Source of the DNA: Enterococcus sp. BWR-S5
GTDB taxonomy: Bacteria > Bacillota > Bacilli > Lactobacillales > Enterococcaceae
Direction of reading: 5' to 3'
Assembly: GCF_016745255.1 (NCBI RefSeq)
Contig: NZ_JADOEQ010000001.1
Span: 454,841 to 518,840, forward strand
Length of the DNA: 64,000 bases
Both the position numbers and the translations under genes were made by a program. The stretch's first letter is position 1; every line of letters starts with the position of its first letter. Below are positions 15,459-25,876 of this stretch, piece by piece. A model generated the notes under the pieces. The model saw only the letters and a program-made list of their open reading frames with translations. It was not told the DNA's origin and searched no databases.

Positions 15459-16337
15459 ATGGAACAAAAAACAATAAAACCTGCATTCATCAATCTAAGG
15501 AATGTGACAATCACACTACTGGTCCTCTATTTTGCCGTCTTTCTGGTTTATCCGATTTATAAAGCTTTTGCAGGAAGTCTGCATGACTGGAATCCTTTAA
15601 TCGACAAATATGATTATGTGGGTTTGGAAAACTTTAAAAATGTGCTGACGAATAAACTGTTTTGGCAGTCGATGAGCAATACATTCATCTTTTCATTTTT
15701 CTCCGTGCTGTTTCGAGTGGTTCTTGGGTTAGGCTTGGCAACCTTGTTGTATTCAAAGCTAGCACGCTTCAAGACATTTTTCAGAGGCATGTTTTACATG
15801 CCGACAATCACGCCATTAGTAGCAGTTTCCTTTGTCTGGATGTGGATGTTCAATCCCCAGTTTGGCTTGATTAATAAGATTTTTGGCTTAGATATTAATT
15901 GGCTGATGAATTCAAAATGGGCGATGCCTGCGATTATTATCATGACAATCTGGAAGGATTTTGGTTATGCGACAGTTATTTTCCTAGGCGGCTTGATGGG
16001 ATTACCGGAAGATGTATTTGAAGCTGCTGATATGGATGGTGCCAATAAATGGCAGAGATTCAGCCGTATTACTTGGCCGCTCTTGAGACCAACAACATTG
16101 TTTGTTGTCATCACATCTCTGATTACCTACTTGCAGGCATACATTCAAATATTGATTATGACTAAGGGTGGACCGGGAACAAGTACCTATGTCATTTCTT
16201 ATCTAATCTTTGACGAAGCATTTGAGAAATATAACTTTGGGACAGCTTCGGCAATGGCAATTATTCTATTTGTGATTATTGGGTTTTTGACAATTCTCAT
16301 GTTCAAAATCACAGGGGAAGGGAAGTTGGATAAATGA
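15459..16337 (+). CDS. ABC sugar importer permease (MalF/UgpA type)
   Basis: The 292-residue membrane protein has six predicted helices and a cytoplasmic EAA loop (EAADMDGANKWQRFSRITWPLL), which docks on the ATPase. The start at 15459 follows GGGGGAG; the longer upstream frame runs through the hairpin and is rejected. It forms the translocation pore with the next gene's product, whose start overlaps its stop by four bases (ATGA). No ATPase gene is present in the cluster. Confidence 0.9.
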   Translation: MEQKTIKPAFINLRNVTITLLVLYFAVFLVYPIYKAFAGSLHDWNPLIDKYDYVGLENFKNVLTNKLFWQSMSNTFIFSFFSVLFRVVLGLGLATLLYSKLARFKTFFRGMFYMPTITPLVAVSFVWMWMFNPQFGLINKIFGLDINWLMNSKWAMPAIIIMTIWKDFGYATVIFLGGLMGLPEDVFEAADMDGANKWQRFSRITWPLLRPTTLFVVITSLITYLQAYIQILIMTKGGPGTSTYVISYLIFDEAFEKYNFGTASAMAIILFVIIGFLTILMFKITGEGKLDK

Positions 16338-17146
16338 AAACGAAAAAGATTGTCTTCAACCTATTCTTATTGTTTTTAGCATTGATAACCGTAGTGCCAT
16401 TTATTTGGATGCTTTTGTCTTCCTTTGCGACCAATCAAGAGATTGTCAGAGTAGATGGTGGCCTTTTTCCAACACCGACAACCTTTCAAAATTATGTGGA
16501 TGTTCAGGAAAAATTTAATTTCATGCGGATGTTCTTTAACAGCTTGCTCATCTCTGTAGCGATTACTGCAATCACAATTTATTCCAGCGCCCTTGTTGGT
16601 TTCGTGTTTGCCAAGTTTCGATTTAAAGGAAGAAATTTACTGTTTGGTGTCGTGTTGAGTACAATGATGCTGCCATGGGCGGTAACAATCATTCCTAAAT
16701 ATGAGATGATGATGGATTTTGGGTGGCTGGATTCGTATAAGGCATTGATTATTCCGGCAATGGTCAGCGGTTTTGGTATCTTTATGTTTCGCCAATCCAT
16801 TTCACAGATATCCGATGAAATGCTTGAAGCTGCCCGTGTTGACGGTGCATCAGACTTCTTCATTTTTCACAAAATTATTCTGCCGATGTCTCGTAACACC
16901 ATTGCAAGTCTGGCGATTTTTCAATTTCTGTGGAGCTGGGAAGACTTTCTATGGCCGTTCTTAGTAATTAATGATGAGAAAAAGCAGTTAATCTCTGTCG
17001 GGCTTCGAATGTTTAACGGGCAGTACGGTACAGATTATGGTGGTTTGTTTGCAGCAACTTCCATCTCAATCATACCGGTAATTATCGTTTATATTATTTT
17101 CCAAAAGCAATTTATTGCTGGAGTTGCCAGCGGTTCAGGAAAATAA
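16334..17146 (+). CDS. ABC sugar importer permease (MalG type)
   Basis: The 270-residue membrane protein has about six helices and the EAA loop EAARVDGASDFFIFHKIILP. It overlaps the first permease by 4 bp and is therefore translationally coupled. The end of the ABC unit is followed directly by the promoter of the LacI-type regulator, with no terminator visible. A shared MsmX-type ATPase encoded elsewhere is presumably needed. Confidence 0.9.
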   Translation: MKTKKIVFNLFLLFLALITVVPFIWMLLSSFATNQEIVRVDGGLFPTPTTFQNYVDVQEKFNFMRMFFNSLLISVAITAITIYSSALVGFVFAKFRFKGRNLLFGVVLSTMMLPWAVTIIPKYEMMMDFGWLDSYKALIIPAMVSGFGIFMFRQSISQISDEMLEAARVDGASDFFIFHKIILPMSRNTIASLAIFQFLWSWEDFLWPFLVINDEKKQLISVGLRMFNGQYGTDYGGLFAATSISIIPVIIVYIIFQKQFIAGVASGSGK

Positions 17147-17157
17147 AAAAAGAAAGT

Positions 17158-17187
17158 TTGCATACTATTTTGACTTATAGATATAAT
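17158..17187 (+). promoter_or_regulatory. Promoter of the LacI-type gene
   Basis: TTGCAT at 17158-17163 and TATAAT at 17182-17187 are separated by 18 bp, 33 bp before the start codon. Confidence 0.7.
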
Positions 17188-17219
17188 AGTTGTAAATAAA
17201 CAAGAAGACGGTGAAGAAT

Positions 17220-18245
17220 ATGCGGGTAACAATCAAACAGATTGCCAAAGAAGCAGGAGTTAGTGTTACAACTGTTTCAAATGTCATCAATAAAAAGGCT
17301 CATCGAGTTTCTAAAGATAAAATTGAACTAATCGAAGAAATCATCAAGAAATATAATTATACACCGAATATGAATGCGCGTGCATTGGTACAGTCTTCCT
17401 CCAAGCTGATAGGTTTGCTGTACTACTCGGACAAAGTCGATGTTGATTTTTCGGATCCCTTCGTTACTGAGGTGTTGGAGGGAATTGAACGCAAGGCCAA
17501 AGAGGCTGGTATGTTTACCTTAATCCACAATGTTACTTCTGTCGAAGACGTGGAAGCGGTTCAAAGAAACTGGAAATTCGAAGGGTTTATCGCTGTTGGT
17601 GTTTCTCCGCAGTTCTATAGCGAGATTAACAAGATTATTCAGTCGCCCATTGTATTTGTCGATACACATCTGGCAAAAAAACAAGAGTACTTGGCTGAAC
17701 ATAGTCATGACCGCATATTTATTAATTCGGATGACTTTGAAGCCGGAATGATTGCGACAAACTTTTTAATTGAAAATGGACATAAGAAATTTGCTTTCCT
17801 GACGTATCCGTTTGATGAAGATACAACAGGGGTTATTGAGCAGCGTTATCAAGGCTTTAAGAAGGCCTTGAAGGATCATCAGCTTAGCTTTGAACGGAAG
17901 CATCTGTTTCGACGAGGCGAGTTTGATAAAATGACTGAGCACTTACAAGAATTTACGGCGGTTGTTGTAACTGCGGACTTCTTAGCAGCCTCTTTTATCC
18001 ATTTCTTAAAAGAGCAGGGCATTTATGATAAAGAGAAAATATCAATTATTGGTTTTGATGATATTCGTTACGCGGAAATCAATGATCCGCCGCTAACAAC
18101 GATTCGTTTGGATCATGTCAAGAAAGGCGAGATGGCGTTAATCAAACTGATTGCAATTATTGATAAATCTGATCAAGAGGTTCAGCCTCTGTACTTGCTT
18201 TCGGGTGAGCTGATTGTCCGCCAATCCGTAACAAAAATCAATTAG
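17220..18245 (+). CDS. LacI/GalR-family transcriptional regulator
   Basis: The protein has 341 residues. The N-terminal helix-turn-helix and hinge (TIKQIAKEAGVSVTTVSNVINKK, YTPNMNARALV) are typical LacI. The rest is a periplasmic-binding-protein-like sugar sensor, ending in the common IRLDH...LIVRQSV. The ATG at 17220 is preceded by GGTGA at 17210-17214; an in-frame GTG at 17211 is the alternative. The gene sits between the ABC and phosphorylase genes, and the twin palindromes at 13933-13977 are its likely operators. The effector is probably the imported sugar or a phosphorylated product. Confidence 0.92.
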   Translation: MRVTIKQIAKEAGVSVTTVSNVINKKAHRVSKDKIELIEEIIKKYNYTPNMNARALVQSSSKLIGLLYYSDKVDVDFSDPFVTEVLEGIERKAKEAGMFTLIHNVTSVEDVEAVQRNWKFEGFIAVGVSPQFYSEINKIIQSPIVFVDTHLAKKQEYLAEHSHDRIFINSDDFEAGMIATNFLIENGHKKFAFLTYPFDEDTTGVIEQRYQGFKKALKDHQLSFERKHLFRRGEFDKMTEHLQEFTAVVVTADFLAASFIHFLKEQGIYDKEKISIIGFDDIRYAEINDPPLTTIRLDHVKKGEMALIKLIAIIDKSDQEVQPLYLLSGELIVRQSVTKIN

Positions 18246-18267
18246 ACGATAACAAAGAATATAGATA

Positions 18268-18302
18268 AGGATGTTTTTATGTACATCCTCGGATTTTGTT
18301 TC
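18268..18302 (+). terminator. Weak terminator after the LacI-type gene
   Basis: AGGATGT pairs with ACATCCT around an 8-nt loop, followed by a broken T tract (ATTTTGTTT). It could allow partial read-through into the phosphorylase genes. Confidence 0.45.
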
Positions 18303-18342
18303 AAAAAACGTACTATAAAAGAAAAATGGTGGTGTGTATTTT

Positions 18343-20661
18343 ATGGCAAAGACTGCAGATGATTATTTTAAACTGGACCCTTGGAAAATTGTTGAGGAAG
18401 GCTTTAATCCAGGCTATGAACGGGTATCAGAATCAATTTTTTCTTTAGGAAATGAATATATGGGGGTTCGAGGTTATTTTGAAGAGGGAACTTCCGGAGA
18501 TAGTCTTTTAGGCAGCTATTTCAATGGGATTTATGAGTTCAGCCGTAAGGAAGCATTGTCTCACTATAAAGGAATTGTGACGAAACCGCATTTTATGCTG
18601 AATGCAGTGAACTGGCTGGATACGGCAATTTGGTTAGATGATGAAAGATTGGATATGAATACTGCGGATGTGAAAGCCTTTTATCGTGAACTAGATTTGC
18701 GTACAGGAGTGTTAACTCGTTCCTTCATCTGGACTACAAAAACTAAAAAACAAGTGAAAATAATCTTTGAACGGTTTCTACATATGGAAAAATCGACGAA
18801 TGGGTATCAAAAAATTTCTTTTGAGCCACTCAATTTTTCCGGAGATATTCAGGTACAAACGGGAATCGATTTCAATACCAAACATGGTGAAGAGCCAATT
18901 TCTTTTTGGGAAGAGCAGCAGAAGGGGGAACTAGAGGAGCTTGAAGCACTTGCCATTGTCGGGCAGACAGTTACGACGAAGCAGCAAATATTTTCAGGGT
19001 TCCACTTGGTAATCAATCAGGATTATAAGAAAAAACGTATAGAAGCAGAGAAGAAAATCGGCTACAGCTTGGTTGTTCCGCTGACACAAAATAGGGAAAC
19101 AATTATTGAAAAGCTAGTCGTCAACGTGATAAAGAAAGAGGAGGTCTCCAAAGACGTTCTTTGGCTGGAAGGCACTAAAGCACTAGCTGATTCAGTAAGT
19201 TTGGGCTATGAGCAGGCACAAAAGGAACAGCAGGATTATTGGGCGTATATTTGGGATCAGTTTGATATTCAAATTGAAGGAGATGAGAAGAATCAACAGG
19301 GTATCCGCTTTTGTATTTTCCAACTTCAACAGACCTACCATGGACAAAATCCTTCCAATAATATTGGGGCAAAGGGATTGACTGGTGAAGCATACAGCGG
19401 CCATGCTTTTTGGGATACAGAAACTTGTTGTTTGCCTTACTATTTATTCAATAATCCCAAGGCAGCAAAAAATTTGCTGGAGTTTCGTTATTCAACGTTG
19501 GATGCAGCAAGAAGCAGGGCTCAGGATTTAGATTGCAGAGGGGCTTGTTATCCGATAGCAACGTTGAACGGAGAAGAGGCCTGTGACTTATGGCAGCATG
19601 CCAGTACACAGTTTCAACCAAGTACCGGAGTTGCTTATGGTATTTGGCACTATGTCCATCTGACAGACGATCAAGCATTCTTATATGGTCATGGAATTGA
19701 AATGCTGGTGGAAATCTCACGCTTTTTAGAGTCTCGAGGGGACTGGAGTCAGCTAACGAAAAAATTTGGTTTTTATGGTGTGATGGGTCCGGATGAGTTT
19801 CAGGTCATGGTGAATCACAATGCGTATACCAACTATATGGCCCAGCAGACATTTGACTATACAATCAAAGTGCTTGAACGGATGAGTGTAGCAATGCCGG
19901 AACAACTGGAGCAGCTAATGACTAGAACCGGACTTTCTGAAGAAGAGTGGAATAACTGGCAGCATTGTGCAGAAGAAACACTGTTTTTCGAAAGAGAAGA
20001 TGGCGTAATTGAACAGCATGAAGGGTACTTCGACTTGCCTCATATTGATATAGACAATATTCCAATTTCAGATTTTCCATTGTATAGTCACTGGTCCTAT
20101 GACCGTATTTATCGAAACGATATGATTAAGCAGCCGGATGTGCTGATGTTCCAATTCTTGTATAATCAACGCTTTTCAAAGGATTCAAAACAGGCAAACT
20201 ATGATTATTATGAACCAAGAACAATCCATGAATCGTCTCTTTCTCCATCTATTCATTCCGTATTGGCGGCAGAATTAGGGAAGTTTGATGAAGCCTTTGA
20301 CTTTTTCAGCTTTGCGACACGAATGGATTTGGATAATTACAATCGAAACACTAATGAGGGACTTCACACGACATCAATTGCAGCGGCATGGATGAATATT
20401 GTTTATGGCTTTGGCGGCTTACGCAGCGATGGCGAGCAGCTGGTATTGAATCCTGTTGTACCCAAGCAATGGACAGGCTATTCATTCCGTATTGAATATC
20501 GAAATCGGATTATCGAAGTGAAGACGTCTACGACAACCGTTGCATTGCGAATCGTGAAAGGTGACAGTATTCTTTTGTCCATTTATGGCGAAGAACGACT
20601 GATTGATGGAAAAGGAAGCGAGTTGTCAACTCCTGAGGAATGGCAGTTACAACGTTCATAA
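18343..20661 (+). CDS. Glycoside hydrolase family 65 disaccharide phosphorylase (copy 1)
   Basis: The 772-residue cytosolic enzyme has the GH65 layout: N-terminal beta-sandwich (LDPWKIVEEGF, RVSESIFSLGNEYMGVRG), central (alpha/alpha)6 barrel and C-terminal jelly roll. The catalytic acid is predicted as Glu485 in VMGPDEF, followed by NAYTNYM. Family members split alpha-glucosyl disaccharides such as maltose, trehalose, kojibiose or nigerose with phosphate, giving beta-glucose 1-phosphate. GPDEF instead of GPDEYH suggests it is not an ordinary maltose phosphorylase, but the substrate is unassigned. The ATG at 18343 has GGTGGTG upstream. Confidence 0.88.
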   Translation: MAKTADDYFKLDPWKIVEEGFNPGYERVSESIFSLGNEYMGVRGYFEEGTSGDSLLGSYFNGIYEFSRKEALSHYKGIVTKPHFMLNAVNWLDTAIWLDDERLDMNTADVKAFYRELDLRTGVLTRSFIWTTKTKKQVKIIFERFLHMEKSTNGYQKISFEPLNFSGDIQVQTGIDFNTKHGEEPISFWEEQQKGELEELEALAIVGQTVTTKQQIFSGFHLVINQDYKKKRIEAEKKIGYSLVVPLTQNRETIIEKLVVNVIKKEEVSKDVLWLEGTKALADSVSLGYEQAQKEQQDYWAYIWDQFDIQIEGDEKNQQGIRFCIFQLQQTYHGQNPSNNIGAKGLTGEAYSGHAFWDTETCCLPYYLFNNPKAAKNLLEFRYSTLDAARSRAQDLDCRGACYPIATLNGEEACDLWQHASTQFQPSTGVAYGIWHYVHLTDDQAFLYGHGIEMLVEISRFLESRGDWSQLTKKFGFYGVMGPDEFQVMVNHNAYTNYMAQQTFDYTIKVLERMSVAMPEQLEQLMTRTGLSEEEWNNWQHCAEETLFFEREDGVIEQHEGYFDLPHIDIDNIPISDFPLYSHWSYDRIYRNDMIKQPDVLMFQFLYNQRFSKDSKQANYDYYEPRTIHESSLSPSIHSVLAAELGKFDEAFDFFSFATRMDLDNYNRNTNEGLHTTSIAAAWMNIVYGFGGLRSDGEQLVLNPVVPKQWTGYSFRIEYRNRIIEVKTSTTTVALRIVKGDSILLSIYGEERLIDGKGSELSTPEEWQLQRS

Positions 20662-20736
20662 CTGGACAGGAGAGTAAGAGATTAAATGAAAGTAAGAGTA
20701 CACAGCTGATAAGCGCACCAGCTATGGCTGACAGCA

Positions 20737-20776
20737 GGAGATGGAACGTTGGAAATCAGCAGCCATCTCCTTTTTT
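20737..20776 (+). terminator. Terminator between the two GH65 genes
   Basis: GGAGATGG pairs with CCATCTCC across an 18-nt loop and is followed by six T. It would lower read-through from the first to the second phosphorylase gene. Confidence 0.75.
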
Positions 20777-20880
20777 ACAGCTTTCCATCATCAACAATGA
20801 TGAATGGGGCAAAGCTGAAGGCGCAGTATCAGTCTAGTCAAAGACTTGATAGAAGTGGGAACGATGAAGGAGGGAAAACG

Positions 20881-23064
20881 ATGAGTTGGCATGTTATAGA
20901 GACGGGCAGACAGCTTGAAAAGACCGTTGATTTTGGCAATAAGTTTCTTATAGGTAATGGTTATCTAGGGTATCGAGGAACAATGGAGGAATATGGGAAG
21001 GAAGAGCTTGTAGCCTGTAATTTAGCTGGTATCTATGATCAGCGGGGTTCGGCATGGCGTGAGCCGATTAATGCGCCAAATGGTTTTTATACACAGCTGT
21101 TTATAGATAATCAAGCGATGGATCTTCGGACAAGTGAGGTTATTACTCATTCACAGGAGTTGGATATGCAACGAGCAGTGCATCAGCGTAAAACAGTTTT
21201 CGCTGAAAAGGTTGGGGAGGTTACGATTGAAAGCGAGCGTTTTGCCAGTAGTACCGATAATCATTTGTTGCATATGAGGTATTCCTTTTCTTTGGAGAAA
21301 ACGGCAAGGGTTCGGCTAGTCACTGGAATCGATGGCGATATCTGGGATATTAATGGTCCCCACCTGTTTGATTATGACGAGTATTCAGAAGGGCAGACAA
21401 TCGCGGTATCCGCTGTAAGCGGTGAGCTGAAGCATAAGATAGCAGTCGCTGACACAATCAGTCGAACATTTGAAGCAGAGGAACAGCTTTTAGAAACAGA
21501 GAAGGGGGTATTTCGACAGCTTGACTTCACTGCTCAAGCGGGTGTTGTTTACCAGCTGACGAAGTCAGTGGCAATTTATACCTCTCAAGATACGAAAGAG
21601 CCTTTAGACGAAGCTGTGAAGGCCAGCTTCTCAGCAAACCAGTTCGGCTATGAGGTGTTAAAGCAAGCGCATGAAGCCGAGTGGCAAAATCGCTGGTCAC
21701 TGTCAGATGTAGAAATTGAAGGAGATGATGAAGCACAATTAGCGTTGCGCTATAGTATCTATCAGCTGCTGCTTACAGCTCCTTATCATGGACAGACGAC
21801 TTCTATTCCGGCAAGAGGATTATCTGGTCAGACCTATAAGGGCGCGATATTCTGGGATACAGAGATGTTCATGCTGCCGTTCTTTCTATATACTGCACCG
21901 GAAACTGCTAAAAATTTGATTGATTATCGGATAAAGACATTGAACGGAGCACGAGATAAAGCAAAGGAATATGGCTTTCGTGGCGCATTTTATGCGTGGG
22001 AGAGTCAGGAGAGTGGTCAGGATGCCTGCTCTGATTATAACGTGACTGATGTGTTTACCAATCGCCCTATGCGTACGTATTTCAGGGATAAGCAAATTCA
22101 TATCAGCGCAGCCGTTGCGTGTGGTATCTGGCAGACCTATTTGATGACAGAGGATTTGAACCTGTTAATCAACGGTGGGGCAGAGGTAATTTTAGAGTGT
22201 GCACGCTTCTATAACTCCTATGCATATTATCGACCGGAGAAAGAACGATTTGAATTGATTGATGTGATTGGTCCGGATGAGTACCATGAACGTGTATACA
22301 ATAATGCGTATACCAACAAAATGGCAGCTTATACAATTGATATTGCTATCCAGGCGTTGGAACGCCTGGAAGCAGATCCAACTAAACGTGAAGAATTGAT
22401 TCGAAAGCTTGATTATCAAAGGGACATGGAGCAGCTGCAGACCTTGAAGGAAGGTTTGTACGTGCCTAAACCAAACGAGCAGACAGGGCTAATCGAACAG
22501 TTTGATGGGTATTTTGATTTGGAGGATACGACAGTAGAAACGGTCCGCTCTCGTCTGCTTGATCCTAAGGAATACTGGGGTGGTGCATATGGTGTTGCTG
22601 CCGATACACAAATATTGAAACAGGCAGATGTCGTTTTGTTGCTGACCTTATTTAAGGACGAGTATTCAAAAGAAGTGAAAAAAAGAAATTGGCAATATTA
22701 TGAACCTCGGACAGAGCATGGTTCTTCATTAAGCCCGTGTATTTATGCGTTACTGGCTTGTGATATAGGCGATCCGGAATGGGCCTACCCGTATTTTATG
22801 AAAACAGCATCTGTTGATTTGACAGGCGCGTCTAAACAGTTTGCCGGTACGATTTATATTGGCGGAACCCACCCGGCGGCGAATGGCGGTGCATGGATGG
22901 CCGCAGTTTTAGGCTTTGCGGGATTGGAAATCAAGGACGGTGAGATTTCAGTGAATCCTAAGCTGCCGGAAAAATGGCAGAAAATGAGCTTTAGTATTCA
23001 ACTGAAACAAGAGATTTATCGAATAGAAGTAACGAAAGAAGGCGGAAGTGTATGGAAGCAATGA
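20881..23064 (+). CDS. Glycoside hydrolase family 65 disaccharide phosphorylase (copy 2)
   Basis: The 727-residue enzyme is homologous to, but clearly distinct from, the preceding one. The catalytic acid is predicted as Glu467 in VIGPDEYHERV, followed by NNAYTNKM. Phosphate-site residues lie in the later EPRTEHGSSLSPC stretch. The start at 20881 follows GAAGGAGGG; an in-frame extension back to 20749 crosses the terminator hairpin and is rejected. It would produce beta-glucose 1-phosphate for the beta-phosphoglucomutase, whose gene overlaps its 3' end. Two different GH65 enzymes suggest two linkages or acceptors handled by one importer. Confidence 0.88.
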   Translation: MSWHVIETGRQLEKTVDFGNKFLIGNGYLGYRGTMEEYGKEELVACNLAGIYDQRGSAWREPINAPNGFYTQLFIDNQAMDLRTSEVITHSQELDMQRAVHQRKTVFAEKVGEVTIESERFASSTDNHLLHMRYSFSLEKTARVRLVTGIDGDIWDINGPHLFDYDEYSEGQTIAVSAVSGELKHKIAVADTISRTFEAEEQLLETEKGVFRQLDFTAQAGVVYQLTKSVAIYTSQDTKEPLDEAVKASFSANQFGYEVLKQAHEAEWQNRWSLSDVEIEGDDEAQLALRYSIYQLLLTAPYHGQTTSIPARGLSGQTYKGAIFWDTEMFMLPFFLYTAPETAKNLIDYRIKTLNGARDKAKEYGFRGAFYAWESQESGQDACSDYNVTDVFTNRPMRTYFRDKQIHISAAVACGIWQTYLMTEDLNLLINGGAEVILECARFYNSYAYYRPEKERFELIDVIGPDEYHERVYNNAYTNKMAAYTIDIAIQALERLEADPTKREELIRKLDYQRDMEQLQTLKEGLYVPKPNEQTGLIEQFDGYFDLEDTTVETVRSRLLDPKEYWGGAYGVAADTQILKQADVVLLLTLFKDEYSKEVKKRNWQYYEPRTEHGSSLSPCIYALLACDIGDPEWAYPYFMKTASVDLTGASKQFAGTIYIGGTHPAANGGAWMAAVLGFAGLEIKDGEISVNPKLPEKWQKMSFSIQLKQEIYRIEVTKEGGSVWKQ

Positions 23065-23684
23065 AGGGAGCAATCTTTGATTTAGATGGCGTACTGGTAG
23101 ACACGGCAAAATACCATTATCTAGCATGGAAAAAACTGGCAGACCAGCTGGGAATCGACTTTACAGAGGCTGACAATGAACAGTTGAAAGGAGTCAGTCG
23201 TGTTCGTTCATTAGAGATTTTGTTGGGGCTTGGTGGTATCGAAAAGGACGAATTAGAGCAGAGCCGTCTTAGAGAGCTGAAAAACAATTGGTATCTGGCA
23301 TTTATCAAGGATATGACAGAAAAGGAGCTTTTAGCCGGAGCGAAGGAGTATCTTCTTCAATTGAGAGAGGAAGGCGTAAAAATTTCTTTAGGCTCAGCCA
23401 GTAAAAATGCAGTATCCATTCTGAAAAGCCTAAATATCTATGAGTTGTTTGATGAAATTATTGATGGAACGAAGGTAGTAAATGCCAAACCAGATCCGGA
23501 GGTCTTTTTGAAGGCGGCAGAGGGGCTTGGTTTGAAGTCAAATGAGTGTGTCGTTTTTGAGGATGCACAGGCCGGTGTGCAGGCAGGAAAATCAGCGGGC
23601 ATGTATGTAGTAGGGATTGGAACAAAAGAAAATCTCCCTGAGGCAGATGAGGTCGTAGCCGGGCTGTATCAACTAGTGAAATAA
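23052..23684 (+). CDS. pgmB: Beta-phosphoglucomutase (HAD family)
   Basis: The enzyme converts beta-glucose 1-phosphate from the GH65 phosphorylases into glucose 6-phosphate. The 210-residue protein shows the HAD nucleophile motif FDLDGVLVDTA (both Asp present), the cap domain with VSRVRSLEILL, and the later GSASKN and KPDPEVF...FEDAQAGVQAG motifs. It overlaps the preceding gene. ATG 23052 (site GGCGGA) and ATG 23061 (ATGA overlap) are both possible; the former has the better site. It closes the operon, as a terminator follows. Confidence 0.93.
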   Translation: MEAMKGAIFDLDGVLVDTAKYHYLAWKKLADQLGIDFTEADNEQLKGVSRVRSLEILLGLGGIEKDELEQSRLRELKNNWYLAFIKDMTEKELLAGAKEYLLQLREEGVKISLGSASKNAVSILKSLNIYELFDEIIDGTKVVNAKPDPEVFLKAAEGLGLKSNECVVFEDAQAGVQAGKSAGMYVVGIGTKENLPEADEVVAGLYQLVK

Positions 23685-23692
23685 TAGATAGA

Positions 23693-23727
23693 AACGGTAG
23701 AAGACAACAAATCTTCTGCCGTTTTTT
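23693..23727 (+). terminator. Terminator of the sugar operon
   Basis: AACGGTAGAAGA pairs with TCTTCTGCCGTT (one mismatch) and is followed by a T run. Confidence 0.9.
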
Positions 23728-23798
23728 GATTCAAAAAACGAAAGAGAAAGGTTGATTTTCGAATAAATAAGGAGTCCATTAAGCTTGCGGCTAACAGC

Positions 23799-23826
23799 TT
23801 TACATCTTGAAAAATCCTAGTATAAT
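23799..23826 (+). promoter_or_regulatory. Promoter of mnmA
   Basis: TTTACA at 23799-23804 and TATAAT at 23821-23826 are separated by 16 bp. Confidence 0.65.
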
Positions 23827-23881
23827 TGGTATCACTGGAAACAGCGACCTTCAAATCGTGGATATTTCAGAATCTAAATGA

Positions 23882-25018
<1,137 letters not shown>

Positions 25019-25063
25019 CTCAAAAAAAGCGGACTAACCCGTTGTCAAAAGGCACGGGCAGTC

Positions 25064-25124
25064 ATTGAATAGACTGAACTAAACTAGCTTCTACACCATG
25101 TTTAGTTCAGCTATTCATTGTTAT
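25064..25124 (+). terminator. Large stem-loop after mnmA, probable terminator
   Basis: CTGAACTAAAC at 25074-25084 pairs with GTTTAGTTCAG at 25100-25110, extended outward by AATAG/CTATT, and is followed by a T-rich but broken tract (TTGTTATTT). Confidence 0.55.
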
Positions 25125-25222
25125 TTAATAAATAACTGTCGTTTTTTAACAGTTCAATTACTTGCATCTTCCGATGGAACTGACTACAATAGCACTTGTA
25201 TGACTTTAAAGAGGTGAAAAAT

Positions 25223-25594
25223 GTGTATCAAGTGATAACAATGTACGGTGATAATGAACCATGGTGGTTTTTCGAAGACTGGCGCGAAGATATCATAGAA
25301 GAACGCAAATTTGATTGTTTGGATGAAGCAGCTACATACTACCTGCAAAAGTGGCAGGAAATTTCTTCAGAATATACATATACAAATGCTAAACCAAATT
25401 ATCTTTCTGCCTTTTGGAATGATGGAGATGAACGCTGGTGTGATGAATGCGATGAAGACCTTCAACAATATAAGGGCTTGGCCCTATTGCAAAATGACGA
25501 GCAAGTGAGCTTTGAAAGTGTGAAGGATCTTTATGTAACAGCAAATGAATGTGCAAAACCGCGATGTTGTAAAAGCAATTTGGTTTCACAATAA
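25223..25594 (+). CDS. DUF1033 family protein
   Basis: The 123-residue protein begins at GTG 25223 behind AAAGAGGTG; an upstream TTG in frame overlaps that site and is rejected. The start YQVITMYGDNEPWWFFEDW is characteristic of DUF1033, a small cytosolic family of Lactobacillales. It is rich in Trp, Asp and Glu, with CDEC in the middle (W-C-D-E-C-D-E-D) and CCK near the C-terminus, so a metal site is possible. The function is unknown; DUF1033 proteins have been linked to competence gene sets in streptococci only by association. Confidence 0.8.
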   Translation: MYQVITMYGDNEPWWFFEDWREDIIEERKFDCLDEAATYYLQKWQEISSEYTYTNAKPNYLSAFWNDGDERWCDECDEDLQQYKGLALLQNDEQVSFESVKDLYVTANECAKPRCCKSNLVSQ

Positions 25595-25610
25595 AATAAG
25601 TAGATGAGGT

Positions 25611-25648
25611 ATGGCTGAGGTGTGTTTTCCCTCGGCTATTTCTTTATC
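25611..25648 (+). terminator. Terminator after DUF1033
   Basis: ATGGCTGAGG pairs with CCTCGGCTAT (one mismatch) around a 9-nt loop, then TTCTTTATCT. Confidence 0.7.
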
Positions 25649-25738
25649 TCAAGGGAAAGATGAGTGTTATTCATTCCTCTGTCGGTTTTACCCATTATAT
25701 TAGATTTATAAAAAGATAGATTAATTTGGCTCAGGATT

Positions 25739-25747
25739 TGTTATAAT
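25739..25747 (+). promoter_or_regulatory. Extended -10 promoter of topB
   Basis: TGTTATAAT is an extended -10 box about 130 bp before topB. The -35 region is weak. The leader between it and the gene holds no recognised RNA element. Confidence 0.5.
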
Positions 25748-25876
25748 CAAACGTATGTATAGATTTGGTAGGAGGCTGGTTAACTAGCAGCTTTCTATAT
25801 ATCCCATAACCAGGTGTTTGTTTGTCTGAGTGCTGGATTTCTAGGGATGGATACAGAAAAAACAAAGGAGAAATAT

